Assembly (NCBI GenBank): GCA_903916325.1
Contig: CAIWWK010000107.1
Span: forward strand, 1 to 35,677
Direction of reading: 5' to 3'
Length of the DNA: 35,677 bases
Source: Candidatus Firestoneibacteriota bacterium
GTDB lineage: Bacteria > Oederibacteriota > D2-FULL-39-29 > CAIOVX01
The translations under genes were made by a program, and so were the position numbers. Position 1 is the stretch's first letter; every line of letters begins with the position of its first letter. This document shows positions 9,446 to 18,685 of this stretch, one piece after another. The notes under the pieces are model-generated. The model had not been told where the DNA came from and did not search any database. It worked only from the letters and a program-made list of their open reading frames with translations.

Positions 9446-10909
9446 TTACCCCTTTTCCTCAAGCTTCGTTATTTCCAAGCTTATCTTATCAAAGTACTGC
9501 AGAATGTCCAACATTAGATTGTATCTTCCGGTTTCGTCAAGCACCCCGTCATTCAGCTTTATGTGAGCGGCATCGGCAGGCGCTTCGTCAAAAGTCGGAT
9601 CAAGCGCCATCCACCTGCCTACATAGGCCTCAACCCACATATGATAATAGAATTTCGAACCCAGCGGGAAGAGCCCCGCGCTTGCTCTCGCGGGGATGCC
9701 TGCCGCTCTAAGCATTGCTATGGCAAGAACCGAGTGGTCTTTGCAGTCGCCCTGTCTGCCTGAGAGCGCTTCCACGGCAGAATCAAAACCGGTGTTGAAA
9801 TTCTTTTTATTAAGATACCGGTTAACCCAATGAATTATTCTTTTTGCCGCGCGGGAGGAGTTTTTCTCGTCTCCCGCCGCATCTACTGCCGCGGCTATTA
9901 TCCCGCTATCAGCCGATTGTTCATAGGTGCTGGGAATAAGATAGCGCGTAAGTTCGATGGTTCTTACTGGCCTTTGAAGAGCATCCTCTTCCCTGAAGCG
10001 GTCTGTCTTGTTAGAAAAAAGAATGCTCAGGCCGTCCCGGGAGAGTCTCGCGTCCGCCGGAATATGTTTTTTGAGCCGTTCCGGGACAGCGTCCTTGAAA
10101 GTCATTCTTGCTTCCAGCAGCGTTACAGCGGAATTGTTTTTAATATCAACGTTTGAGGGAACGCAGGTTTCTTTCATTATGTCTATTTCAGACGGCCTAA
10201 AAGCAAGCGCGTCCTTCTCATCGGTCTTTACCGTCTCGGCTCCGAGCGCCGGAACTGTCGAGCGGAGAGTATTACCGTCCTTGTCCAGATAATGCACCGT
10301 GTCAACGCCGAGAATCTCAGTATGGAGCAAAAACCCGCCTTTGTTTTCTTTGTCGGAATAAATCGCGCACTTAAGATCTTCGAATGTTAGAGAGTCCGGA
10401 TTAAAAACCCTTATCGTAAAGTTTTCTCCGTCTTTTAGTCCCTTGCGCCGTGCGAAGAAATCTCCCGCGTCGGCAAAAATAGCGTTCTTCTCATAGGCAA
10501 TTTTCTTGTGAGTTTCCTGTCCGGCAATATTTATTGTCAGTGACAGGCTGCCGTTGACAAGTATTCCTTCTACAGTCTTTTCTTTCTCTGCCTGGTGTTC
10601 GGTTAGCTTAAAGTAGAGGGGTAAAAAATCCTTTGTCATGAAGGCCGTCCCTCCGGCATCCATCTCAACCGGAGCCCCCATACGAAGCAGGCCGAATTTC
10701 ATATAAGTTGAGAATTTCAGGCAGGCTTTGCCTTCGTATTCGGAGGGCTCATAAACAGCGAAAGAATAACCTACTTTAGAGTTTTTAAGGTTAATATTGA
10801 ACCATTCTTTGCGGGTTTCAAAGTCTGGAGTGTCTGAGCTTACTGCCTGTTTCGCGGAAATGCCTAAAAGGAGTACTGCCGCGGCTATAAAAAGAATTAA
10901 CCTTTTCAT
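9446..10909 (-). CDS. Transglutaminase-like (papain-fold) domain protein, secreted
   Basis: Signal peptide; 'GDCKDHSVLAIAMLRAAGIPARASAG', 'YYHMWVEAYVGRWMALDPTFDE' Cys-His-Asp triad. Confidence 0.85.
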   Translation of the reverse strand: MKRLILFIAAAVLLLGISAKQAVSSDTPDFETRKEWFNINLKNSKVGYSFAVYEPSEYEGKACLKFSTYMKFGLLRMGAPVEMDAGGTAFMTKDFLPLYFKLTEHQAEKEKTVEGILVNGSLSLTINIAGQETHKKIAYEKNAIFADAGDFFARRKGLKDGENFTIRVFNPDSLTFEDLKCAIYSDKENKGGFLLHTEILGVDTVHYLDKDGNTLRSTVPALGAETVKTDEKDALAFRPSEIDIMKETCVPSNVDIKNNSAVTLLEARMTFKDAVPERLKKHIPADARLSRDGLSILFSNKTDRFREEDALQRPVRTIELTRYLIPSTYEQSADSGIIAAAVDAAGDEKNSSRAAKRIIHWVNRYLNKKNFNTGFDSAVEALSGRQGDCKDHSVLAIAMLRAAGIPARASAGLFPLGSKFYYHMWVEAYVGRWMALDPTFDEAPADAAHIKLNDGVLDETGRYNLMLDILQYFDKISLEITKLEEKG

Positions 10910-10928
10910 TCATTAGCCTCAATAGCAA

Positions 10929-11034
10929 CAATTGCTAATTTCTTATTACTGATTGCTGATTTCCTGAAAATTCACGGAAAAAACTAAAACTAATCACCAT
11001 AATCAGTAATTAGTAATTAGCAATCAGCAATTGT
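10929..11034. repeat. Imperfect inverted repeat made of degenerate heptamers, between tRNA-Thr and the transglutaminase-like gene
   Basis: Arm 1 (10929-10963): CAATTGC TAATTTC TTATTAC TGATTGC TGATTTC. Arm 2 (11000-11034): TAATCAG TAATTAG TAATTAG CAATCAG CAATTGT, related by reverse complement. Confidence 0.8.
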
Positions 11035-11040
11035 CTTTAA

Positions 11041-11116
<76 letters not shown>

Positions 11117-11125
11117 ATTTCTGGT

Positions 11126-11154
11126 ATTTTAGCAAAAACGGCAGGTTTTAGCAA
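11126..11154 (-). promoter_or_regulatory. Putative sigma-70-type promoter for tRNA-Thr
   Basis: Minus strand TTGCTA-N17-TAAAAT ending ~10 nt before the tRNA 5' end. Confidence 0.55.
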
Positions 11155-11170
11155 ATCAATTTGACTCTTG

Positions 11171-13054
11171 CTATTTCTCAACAGGCAGTATTATTCCCTG
11201 CATAATGATTCTTTGGGCGAATATGAAGACCAGAAGCACCGGCAAGGCAGCAAATGTCAGCGCCGCCATAACCAGATGCTGGCCGTTCGCGCCGCTTGAC
11301 TGCTGGAACTGGTAAAGCGAGACCATAATGGTCCACATCTTGGGGTCCTGGCAGATGATAAAGGCCCACATAAAACCTCCGTAAGTTCCTACAAAGGTCC
11401 AGAGGGCTATGACAGCAAAAACGGGTTTGCTCAAAGGGAGCGTGATGTGCCAGAACATTTGAGCTTCGCTTGCTCCGTCAAGATCCGCGGATTCATAGAG
11501 GTCTTTCGGCAAACTGTCAAAGAATCCTTTTAGAATGAATATATTATACCCGCTTGCCATGCCGGGAAGAATTAGCGCCCAGAAAGTATTAAGGAACCCC
11601 AGCTGTTTTAGAAGAAGAAACCCTGGGATCATTCCCACTTCCGCGGGAAAAGCCATAGTGGCCAGAAGAAACAACAGTATTCTGTAGGCGTACGGCAGGC
11701 TGTACCTTGAAAGAGCATAAGCGCAGAGAGGGTTAACAGTGAGACTGGTAAGTAGCATCGCAAGCACCAGAATCACCGTGTTCACGCTGGCCCTGCCGTT
11801 CAGCAGCATATAGCTAAGGACGTCCGAATAGTTGTTTATGATGAACCCGAAGCGGAGTCCTTTTTTGTGCGAAAGAAAGTATGAGCGGTCTTCTTCTCTT
11901 ACGGGCATGGGCGCATCGGAGAAAGATTTGCAGGATGTTCCATACGCGCGGTTCATGTTTTCAGGTCGCCCGTACAATGAGGAAAGAAACTCGGCGTATT
12001 TCTGTGACGCGTCGAAAATATGAATTGAACCGACCGGCGCGTCTGTATCGCAGTAATTTCTCCAGTCAAGTTTCGGCTGGCCGTCCTCTGCCGGTTCATA
12101 TTCTGGAAGTTTGACTTCGCCGAGACGGGAATACGCGGTTTTGTAATAACGGTTAAGCCGTTCAACATTTCCGTATTTATTCTTTAAGTATGATGTATAA
12201 GCAGGACTATTCCCTGAGAATTTTATATAACGGTAAGGTATCTTGCTCCTGACATAGGTTGTCCAGCAGGCTGCCTCTTTAGGGTTCTTAGGCAGGGTTT
12301 CAGCGAGTTTTATCCCGTCGAAGTTTTTGTATTCCGTTCCCCATTCCGAATTGAGTTTGCTAATCTCAAGATAGAGGCTCAATTTCAGGTATTCGGTGTA
12401 TCTTTTTTCCAGCAAAGCCGGAATCCTGTGGCTCGCAGGAAGTTTATTTTTGAAATCGAGATAATCCTTCCACTTCGCGCTCTCGCGGCTCGGTTTCCAG
12501 GATCTGACAAGCGGCTCGTCAACAGGGAAGAGCAGGAATTCAAAGCTTGAAAGTGTTTCTGCGTAGCCGTTATTGAGGTGTTCAATATCAAAAAACTTGA
12601 CTTTTGTCTGCTTCCTGTAGTCTTTCAAGACCTCGTAATTGAAACCGCGCGTCCAGTACTCTGAAGGCAGTTTTGCAAGAAACTCTTCGTAGTCTGCAAG
12701 ACGTTCTCTTACCTGCTTTCCGGAAACACCCGGGTATTCCGCAGTTATTTCCTTGTAGGATGGAAAATCCGTTTTGTAAAGGCTGTTAAGCGGCAGAATG
12801 TTCTTCTCGCCCCCGCGGTACCGGTCCGTATATTTAAGATTGAGGTACTTGCGGTAAAGGGCGTCATCGTCAAGATAGAATCTTGGAATAAGCCTGAACT
12901 CATCATAATCAACGGAGTTTGTAGTAGAGCTTGAGAGCATAAGCAGGAAAGGATAAGTAAAGATTACCGCGCCGAGAACGCAGAAAAGATAAAGCAAAGT
13001 AAACAAAAGCCTGCTCTTTTTACTCTTTCTTCCCACCATTGCTATTATCGGCAT
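11171..13054 (-). CDS. MalG-like carbohydrate ABC transporter permease with large extracytoplasmic insertion
   Basis: N-terminal TM; C-terminal permease core with EAA motif 'LYESADLDGASEAQMFWHITLPLSKP'. 627 aa, with ~350 aa between TM1 and the core. Confidence 0.88.
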   Translation of the reverse strand: MPIIAMVGRKSKKSRLLFTLLYLFCVLGAVIFTYPFLLMLSSSTTNSVDYDEFRLIPRFYLDDDALYRKYLNLKYTDRYRGGEKNILPLNSLYKTDFPSYKEITAEYPGVSGKQVRERLADYEEFLAKLPSEYWTRGFNYEVLKDYRKQTKVKFFDIEHLNNGYAETLSSFEFLLFPVDEPLVRSWKPSRESAKWKDYLDFKNKLPASHRIPALLEKRYTEYLKLSLYLEISKLNSEWGTEYKNFDGIKLAETLPKNPKEAACWTTYVRSKIPYRYIKFSGNSPAYTSYLKNKYGNVERLNRYYKTAYSRLGEVKLPEYEPAEDGQPKLDWRNYCDTDAPVGSIHIFDASQKYAEFLSSLYGRPENMNRAYGTSCKSFSDAPMPVREEDRSYFLSHKKGLRFGFIINNYSDVLSYMLLNGRASVNTVILVLAMLLTSLTVNPLCAYALSRYSLPYAYRILLFLLATMAFPAEVGMIPGFLLLKQLGFLNTFWALILPGMASGYNIFILKGFFDSLPKDLYESADLDGASEAQMFWHITLPLSKPVFAVIALWTFVGTYGGFMWAFIICQDPKMWTIMVSLYQFQQSSGANGQHLVMAALTFAALPVLLVFIFAQRIIMQGIILPVEK

Positions 13055-13073
13055 TTTAATCCCGCCTTTCCGT

Positions 13074-13139
13074 TTTTAATATTTGATGTTTAATCCAGCG
13101 TCCACCCCAGCGTCCAAACCTCCGAGCCTCTGAGCATCC
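13074..13139. repeat. Degenerate short tandem repeat: heptamer run followed by octamer run
   Basis: Plus strand TTTTAAT ATTTGAT GTTTAAT (13074-13094). Then, read on the minus strand, GGATGCTC AGAGGCTC GGAGGTTT GGACGCTG gggt GGACGCTG (13139-13096). Confidence 0.65.
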
Positions 13140-13142
13140 AAA

Positions 13143-15692
13143 TCATCTTGCGACTTTGAAGGTGACCCGCTTAAGGATTCTCAGCTGATAAATAGTGAAA
13201 CCAATCAACATCATTCCCATTATCCAGGCTATTGCCGTTGCGTAGCCGAAACGGAGAAACAGGAACGCGTCCATCCAGATTTCGAGCCCGAGCACGTGTG
13301 TCGCGTGACTCGGACCTCCTCCTGTCATTACGAGGATATTCCCCATCCCCTGGAAAGCGCCGATGAACGCTCCGACAAAGTTTATAATTATCAGCGGCCG
13401 AAGCTGAGGCACCGTAACGAACCATATTTTCTGCCACGCAGACGCTCCGTCAACATCGGCGGCTTCATAAAGATCATCGGGAATTCCCTGCAGAGCCGCG
13501 AGGTAAATAATACTGCCGGGACCGGCTCCCGCCCAGATGTTGGGTATGATAACGCAGAGCATTGGAATAAGCGGATGCTGAGCGTCCTGCAGCCATTTTT
13601 GCGCGCCGATGCCGAAAAGTCCTGCCACTTTGTTTAGCAGCCCTGCCGGCGAAGGGTCATAAAAACTCATCCAGAGAATCAAAAGGACAAGCGAAGTTGT
13701 AAGAGCGGGAGTATAAAAAAGAGTCCTGAAAAAAACCTTGCCCTTAGGAATCTCGGAAAGCACGAGCGCCACGATTATGGGAAGGAAGAAACCCAGCCCA
13801 AGAGTCAGCGACACAAAAACCAGAGTATTTGTAATCGATTTCCAGAAAAGCGGCGAAGAGAAAACATCAATAAAGTTGTCAAGCCAGATGAATGTGCTGG
13901 CCCCGACTATTTTGTAATCAAGAAAGGCCAGCCTGACGCCGTTCAGCAGCGGATAATATTGCCAGACCGCTACCGACAAAAGGGCAGGAAGCATAAAGAG
14001 CCAGGCTATTGCAGTGGTCCTGTATTTTCCTTTAAGGCCGCCCGGTCCCTCATGGACATTGGTCTTCCGGTCTGCAGAGAAGATCCCGACGAGGTTCTTC
14101 CCGATGATTATCATAAGCCAGATAAAAAGAGCGGCGATAAAGAAAAAAATAGCGTTTGCCAGAGAACGTTTCTTTTTCATCTCAACAGGGTCTTTGACGC
14201 CGAGCAAGACTTTGTTTGATTTTTCAACAACCTTGTCAAGCTCGGAGGGAATATCGCTCTCTTCTTCAGTAAGGGCCTTGTCAACCGCCATCGGAAGTTC
14301 CACAGTGGCTACGGATTTGTAACCCGTAGCGTAGGGTTCAGGCCGCGCGTTCTGAATCTGCCGCTTGTAGGAACTCACCCAGGAAGCCGGTATCTGGTCG
14401 CAATATTCGTCGTAGCCGAATTTCTTCAAAAGTTCCGGGTTAGCATATTGAGCCTGCCCGGATTCAACTATTGATTTTATCCTGAGTCTCGCGGCCTCGT
14501 CGGACGCCTGGAACTTAATGTATTCCCAGGCTGCGTCCCTCTTCTTCCTGTCCCTTATCTGCGAATTTATGCACCAGGTAATAGTCTGCATATTGTTCGC
14601 TTCAATTCCGGTGGGGCCCGCCGGCAGGGTAGAAATTCCAACTTCAGAAGCCGAGAAGCCTGAGTTGGCGGCAATCATATCGCCGCCGGCATAGCTGAAG
14701 ATCATGGCGACGCTTCCTTTAAGGAATTCTTTCATGGCGTAATCATAGTCAACGATGACTTTCGCGCATCCTTGATTGATCTTGCCGCCGCGGGTATATT
14801 TGCCAAACCTGAATTTCTTAAGGTACTCCAGGGCTTCAATTCCGGGCTTCTCGTTGAAAGTTACCCTCCAGACATATTTGCCGGAATTAGATATGTCCGC
14901 GCCGCACTTCGCGCACTTATCCGGATATATCGCCCAGCCGCCGTCGAACTTTCCTTCAAGCTGCCTGTTTGCTTCCTTGCAGGCAGGGCATTCTTTGTAT
15001 TCGCGCGCCATCTCGCCGCCGGCCTGCCACACAAAATTCGGAAAGAGCCATCCTCCCCAGATCCCGAGGCCCAGTCCAAGGCCGTACTGGCCTTTGTTTT
15101 CATCGGTGAGCTTTTGGGCGTATTCATAGAGTTCATCCCAGTTTTTTGGCGGTTTCTCCGGGTCTAAGCCTGCTTTTTTGAAGAGATCTTTTCTGTAGTA
15201 CAGGCCGAAAGCTTCGCTGAAACTAACCGGTATTCCGTAGATATTGCCGCCGCGCCTGTCGTAGTAGATGGGTTTAAATTTATTTAACATGAAAGGTTTG
15301 AAGAGTGCTTTGTCCTTCTCGTAGTATTCGTTTAGCGGATAGAGGAACCCCTGGTCCATGTAGAGCTTGAGCCCGCGGAAACTTACCTCAAAGATATCGG
15401 GCGCCGTGCCGGCGGCCATTGCCATCATAAACCCTGACTCGGCCGCGTTTCCCGTGACTGAGATTCCTCTGGTTTTGACAATGTTGATTTCAGGATGTTG
15501 TTTAACGAAAGCGTCGAAGACGACTCTACCCTGGATGTTCCAGGCTTCCGGTACATCCCACATGTTTAGAGTCACTGATTCCGGGCAGGCGCAGAACGGA
15601 CGGGCAAGCAGTAAAGAGAATAAAACGGCGCGGAATAGATTTCTCATAGGTGAGCTGTTTTTAACAGAATTGACTGCAGGTGTCAACTTCAA
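13143..15692 (-). CDS. Fusion of extracellular sugar-binding protein with MalF-like ABC permease
   Basis: N-terminal family-1 SBP-like region ('VTLNMWDVPEAW', 'AAGTAPDIFEVSF', 'YGIPVSFSEAFGLYYRKDLFKKAG'), then TMs and EAA motif 'DLYEAADVDGASAWQKIWFVTVPQLRP'. An alternative start at 15647 gives a more typical signal peptide. Confidence 0.9.
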   Translation of the reverse strand: MKLTPAVNSVKNSSPMRNLFRAVLFSLLLARPFCACPESVTLNMWDVPEAWNIQGRVVFDAFVKQHPEINIVKTRGISVTGNAAESGFMMAMAAGTAPDIFEVSFRGLKLYMDQGFLYPLNEYYEKDKALFKPFMLNKFKPIYYDRRGGNIYGIPVSFSEAFGLYYRKDLFKKAGLDPEKPPKNWDELYEYAQKLTDENKGQYGLGLGLGIWGGWLFPNFVWQAGGEMAREYKECPACKEANRQLEGKFDGGWAIYPDKCAKCGADISNSGKYVWRVTFNEKPGIEALEYLKKFRFGKYTRGGKINQGCAKVIVDYDYAMKEFLKGSVAMIFSYAGGDMIAANSGFSASEVGISTLPAGPTGIEANNMQTITWCINSQIRDRKKRDAAWEYIKFQASDEAARLRIKSIVESGQAQYANPELLKKFGYDEYCDQIPASWVSSYKRQIQNARPEPYATGYKSVATVELPMAVDKALTEEESDIPSELDKVVEKSNKVLLGVKDPVEMKKKRSLANAIFFFIAALFIWLMIIIGKNLVGIFSADRKTNVHEGPGGLKGKYRTTAIAWLFMLPALLSVAVWQYYPLLNGVRLAFLDYKIVGASTFIWLDNFIDVFSSPLFWKSITNTLVFVSLTLGLGFFLPIIVALVLSEIPKGKVFFRTLFYTPALTTSLVLLILWMSFYDPSPAGLLNKVAGLFGIGAQKWLQDAQHPLIPMLCVIIPNIWAGAGPGSIIYLAALQGIPDDLYEAADVDGASAWQKIWFVTVPQLRPLIIINFVGAFIGAFQGMGNILVMTGGGPSHATHVLGLEIWMDAFLFLRFGYATAIAWIMGMMLIGFTIYQLRILKRVTFKVAR

Positions 15693-15701
15693 AAAACGGG
15701 T

Positions 15702-16175
15702 TTATACCATGAGTCTGAAGATATAAAGCCCGAGTGAAAAAGCGCCGTACCAGCAAGTGGCGGAAATTCCGGCGCCGATAGCTCCAAACAGAAGGGCTTT
15801 GCGGTATTCAGGGGTTTTTTCGAAATTGGGAAGTTCCACGGCCTTGTCCATCATTGGATTGACTATGATATTCAGGAAGAGGCCGTTTATGGTGAGTAAA
15901 GTCACGAAGACCATTTTCATGAAAAAGAGTTTCGAATGTATAGCGTCTCCGTAGGTTGCGGCCGATGTAAAATAGAGGGCAACACCGGATGAAATCAGCA
16001 GGAAAAGACCGGCCCAAATTAAGAGCGACAATATCTTAAAAACGGCGACTGCTTTAGGCATTATCTTCGGATTCAGCATGCCGTACGCGCCTAGCACGTA
16101 AGTGACCGTGCAGGTGCCGATACCCACATCCAGGCCGAACACATGAAGTGCAACGAGCATAAAGTACAAAGACAT
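15702..16175 (-). CDS. Small integral membrane protein (about 4 TM), function unknown
   Basis: ORF dominated by hydrophobic segments; no family recognised with confidence. Confidence 0.65.
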   Translation of the reverse strand: MSLYFMLVALHVFGLDVGIGTCTVTYVLGAYGMLNPKIMPKAVAVFKILSLLIWAGLFLLISSGVALYFTSAATYGDAIHSKLFFMKMVFVTLLTINGLFLNIIVNPMMDKAVELPNFEKTPEYRKALLFGAIGAGISATCWYGAFSLGLYIFRLMV

Positions 16176-16226
16176 AAACCCTCCGGAACGCTACCTTAGT
16201 AAATTAGCATATCTGTTTTCAAAAAA

Positions 16227-16733
16227 CTACTTCTTTTTCCACCCCGCCCACTTGCTGACTTTCTTTTCGAGTAGAGTTTTTACTTTTAACACCAGCTCGT
16301 CCGGTTCGGCGGGTTTGTTGATAAACCCGTCTACCGGCAGAAAGGACGGAACATTAAGAGTAAACAACTCATCCTTGCCTGAACTTTTTCCCTGACCGGC
16401 TTCCGTCGAAACCGGCATGCCGTCCATATCCGGCAGGCTGTCAAAAACAGGAAGTTTTAGGTTAACAGAAGTAATCATAAGGATTAATGTTCCGGAAAGG
16501 GCAGGGTCCTGACGTATCTTTGACACAAGCTCAAGCCCGTTCGTTTTCCCGCCAGGACCAAACATTACATCCAGGATCATTATGTCTGGTTTCTCGGTTT
16601 TTAGTTTCTCAAAGGCGGAAAGCGTATCGTAAGCGGGTATTATCTCAAACCCCGCTGCCTCCAGCACAATCTTCATCGTCTCAACAAGGTCGATATCATC
16701 ATCTGCGAGCAGAACCGTTTTTTTGTTTCCCAT
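16227..16733 (-). CDS. Response regulator receiver-domain protein (no output domain)
   Basis: 'TVLLADDDIDLVETMK', 'DIMILDVMFGPGG', 'LMITS', 'DGFINKP'. Confidence 0.88.
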   Translation of the reverse strand: MGNKKTVLLADDDIDLVETMKIVLEAAGFEIIPAYDTLSAFEKLKTEKPDIMILDVMFGPGGKTNGLELVSKIRQDPALSGTLILMITSVNLKLPVFDSLPDMDGMPVSTEAGQGKSSGKDELFTLNVPSFLPVDGFINKPAEPDELVLKVKTLLEKKVSKWAGWKKK

Positions 16734-16736
16734 ATC

Positions 16737-18104
16737 CTAAACCTCCCCGGTAGAACCGGAAGCAACAGGCAGTGAGAAGATGAACCTGCTGCCCTGTCCA
16801 AGCCTGCTTTCAAGCCAGATCCTGCCATTATGTGAATCCATGATCTGTTTGACTATTGAAAGTCCGAGTCCAGTGCCGTCCTTTTCTATCATGCGGGCGT
16901 TCTCAGCCCGGTAAAAGTCCTTGAAGAGCGATTGCTGGTCATCCTCTGCAATCCCGATGCCGGTGTCTCTTACCGATACCTCTATGTTACCGTCTTTATT
17001 CCTTAATTCCAGCGATATTTTGCCTCCGGAGGGAGTATATCTGACTGCATTTTCAAGAAGATTTATAAAAACTCTTTCTATGGAGTCTTCATTTGCGAGA
17101 ATCATGGCCTCTTCAAGCTCATCGCGGAACTCAAATTTGATTTTTTTGGCCTGAAATCTCTGGCTGAAATTATCAACCGTGCGCTCCGCGATTCTTGAAA
17201 CCGAAACCTGGCTCTTTCGTAGGTTCTTGTCCGCCCTTATGCTTGAAAGGTTCAACAGGTCGCTTATGAAATCAAGCATGTAGACGCTGCGCCTCTCCGC
17301 TCTCGATAACATTTCGGTGGTTTTTTGCCCTATGCTTCCTGTCAGTCCTTTCAGCACAACCTTTAGGCAGCTTTGAATAGTGGACACCGAGGACTTGAGG
17401 TCATGGGAAACAGTGAGCACGTACTGCGACTTGAGCCGGTCTTGCTCTGCAAGCAGTTTGTTCGCCGCGTCGAGTTTTTCTTCCCTGTCTCTTAGCTTAT
17501 TCACGATTGTCGCCGCCATGAAGATGGTAATGAAGAGAGTTGATGAAAGAACTCCGAGAGAACCTGCGAGGTATTTGAAGTTATAGATCATCTCTGAATC
17601 CGGAAATCCAGAGACATGGTAATGAGGAATAACGCCCGCGTATTCAAGGAAAGAAGTTGACCCTATCAATAAAACTGCAAAAGCTCCGTGAGCGTAGGCG
17701 GCTCTGTTGGAAAGCAGAATACCCGCAATTACCATGTGAAAGATAAAATAGTAAACGAATGGATTTTCTATACTTCCGCCGAAGTGCAGGAAGTAGGTCA
17801 GCATAAGCAGGTCGGTAGCGACTTGTATATTGGCAAAAAGATTCTGTTTTTTATTGTCTTTTCCGGGGCTTGCCGAGAGCCTTTTCCAATATAAAAGAAA
17901 AACTGCGTTATAGCACGCCAGTATTGCCGCGCCGGCGTAAAGAAAGCGCAGAGGCAAGGTGACCTTGAATATTAACGATGCCGCGGTTACAACTCCGGCT
18001 ACGCCTATAACCGCAAGCCAGCGGAGATCGATGAACCATCTGGCGCGTTCATCGACCTCGCTGCCTGCAAGAATATTTATTGGAAAAGCGTCCCGGAGTT
18101 CCAT
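16737..18104 (-). CDS. Membrane sensor histidine kinase
   Basis: Multiple N-terminal TMs; 'VSHDLKSSVSTIQ' H-box, 'NLLENAVRYTPSGG' N-box, 'DTGIGIAEDDQQSLF', 'GTGLGLSIVKQIM'. Confidence 0.93.
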   Translation of the reverse strand: MELRDAFPINILAGSEVDERARWFIDLRWLAVIGVAGVVTAASLIFKVTLPLRFLYAGAAILACYNAVFLLYWKRLSASPGKDNKKQNLFANIQVATDLLMLTYFLHFGGSIENPFVYYFIFHMVIAGILLSNRAAYAHGAFAVLLIGSTSFLEYAGVIPHYHVSGFPDSEMIYNFKYLAGSLGVLSSTLFITIFMAATIVNKLRDREEKLDAANKLLAEQDRLKSQYVLTVSHDLKSSVSTIQSCLKVVLKGLTGSIGQKTTEMLSRAERRSVYMLDFISDLLNLSSIRADKNLRKSQVSVSRIAERTVDNFSQRFQAKKIKFEFRDELEEAMILANEDSIERVFINLLENAVRYTPSGGKISLELRNKDGNIEVSVRDTGIGIAEDDQQSLFKDFYRAENARMIEKDGTGLGLSIVKQIMDSHNGRIWLESRLGQGSRFIFSLPVASGSTGEV

Positions 18105-18109
18105 TTAAA

Positions 18110-18685
18110 TTATTTTAATAGCTCCTGGTAAATCGCGATGACTTTGTTAACCGAGAAGCAGGTACATTCTGAAGAAATGGTAGCTCCCGATACGCCTGTT
18201 ATGCCCTTGCCGAGCCCGACTCCGTCGCCCTTGCCGTTAAACTGCGACAAAAAGTTCTTTGTCGCGATGGGGCGTCCCCTCTTTTCGGACAGGGACATTA
18301 CGGCCATGTTTTTTACTTTTGCCGTTTTCGGGTCAAGCATTACTATGTACTTTACCGGACCCCACTTTCCCGGCTCTTCTTCCATTATCGCCACGCCGGT
18401 CTTCTCGCCACCCTTAATTCCATAGTAAAGCGTATATTCTGTTTCCGGTTTCCACGTGTTGCCTTTTCCGGACCCCTTATATACAAGCGTGCCCCCCAGT
18501 TTTTCTTTAATACCTGCTAGTTGTTTAGCATCAAGAACTTTCTTTACTGTATCAACCTTGTCGGCATCTGGGAACATCTCCTTTACCGCCTGGTCGCTTG
18601 TTAAAAGTTCTACCGCCAGGCAGGTGCCGCTTAACGCGAGAAAACAAACAAGTCCCATAACCACTGCAGATATTCTGTTCTTCAT
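18110..18685 (-). CDS. FMN-binding domain protein (RnfG/NqrC-like flavinylation substrate), secreted
   Basis: Signal peptide; C-terminal 'GITGVSGATISSE' matching the ApbE-recognised SGATxS motif. Confidence 0.87.
   Translation of the reverse strand: MKNRISAVVMGLVCFLALSGTCLAVELLTSDQAVKEMFPDADKVDTVKKVLDAKQLAGIKEKLGGTLVYKGSGKGNTWKPETEYTLYYGIKGGEKTGVAIMEEEPGKWGPVKYIVMLDPKTAKVKNMAVMSLSEKRGRPIATKNFLSQFNGKGDGVGLGKGITGVSGATISSECTCFSVNKVIAIYQELLK

Noticed and set aside
10929-11034. CRISPR-like array interpretation of the heptamer repeats
   Set aside because: Units are 7 bp, contiguous and lack spacers; no cas genes are in the window.
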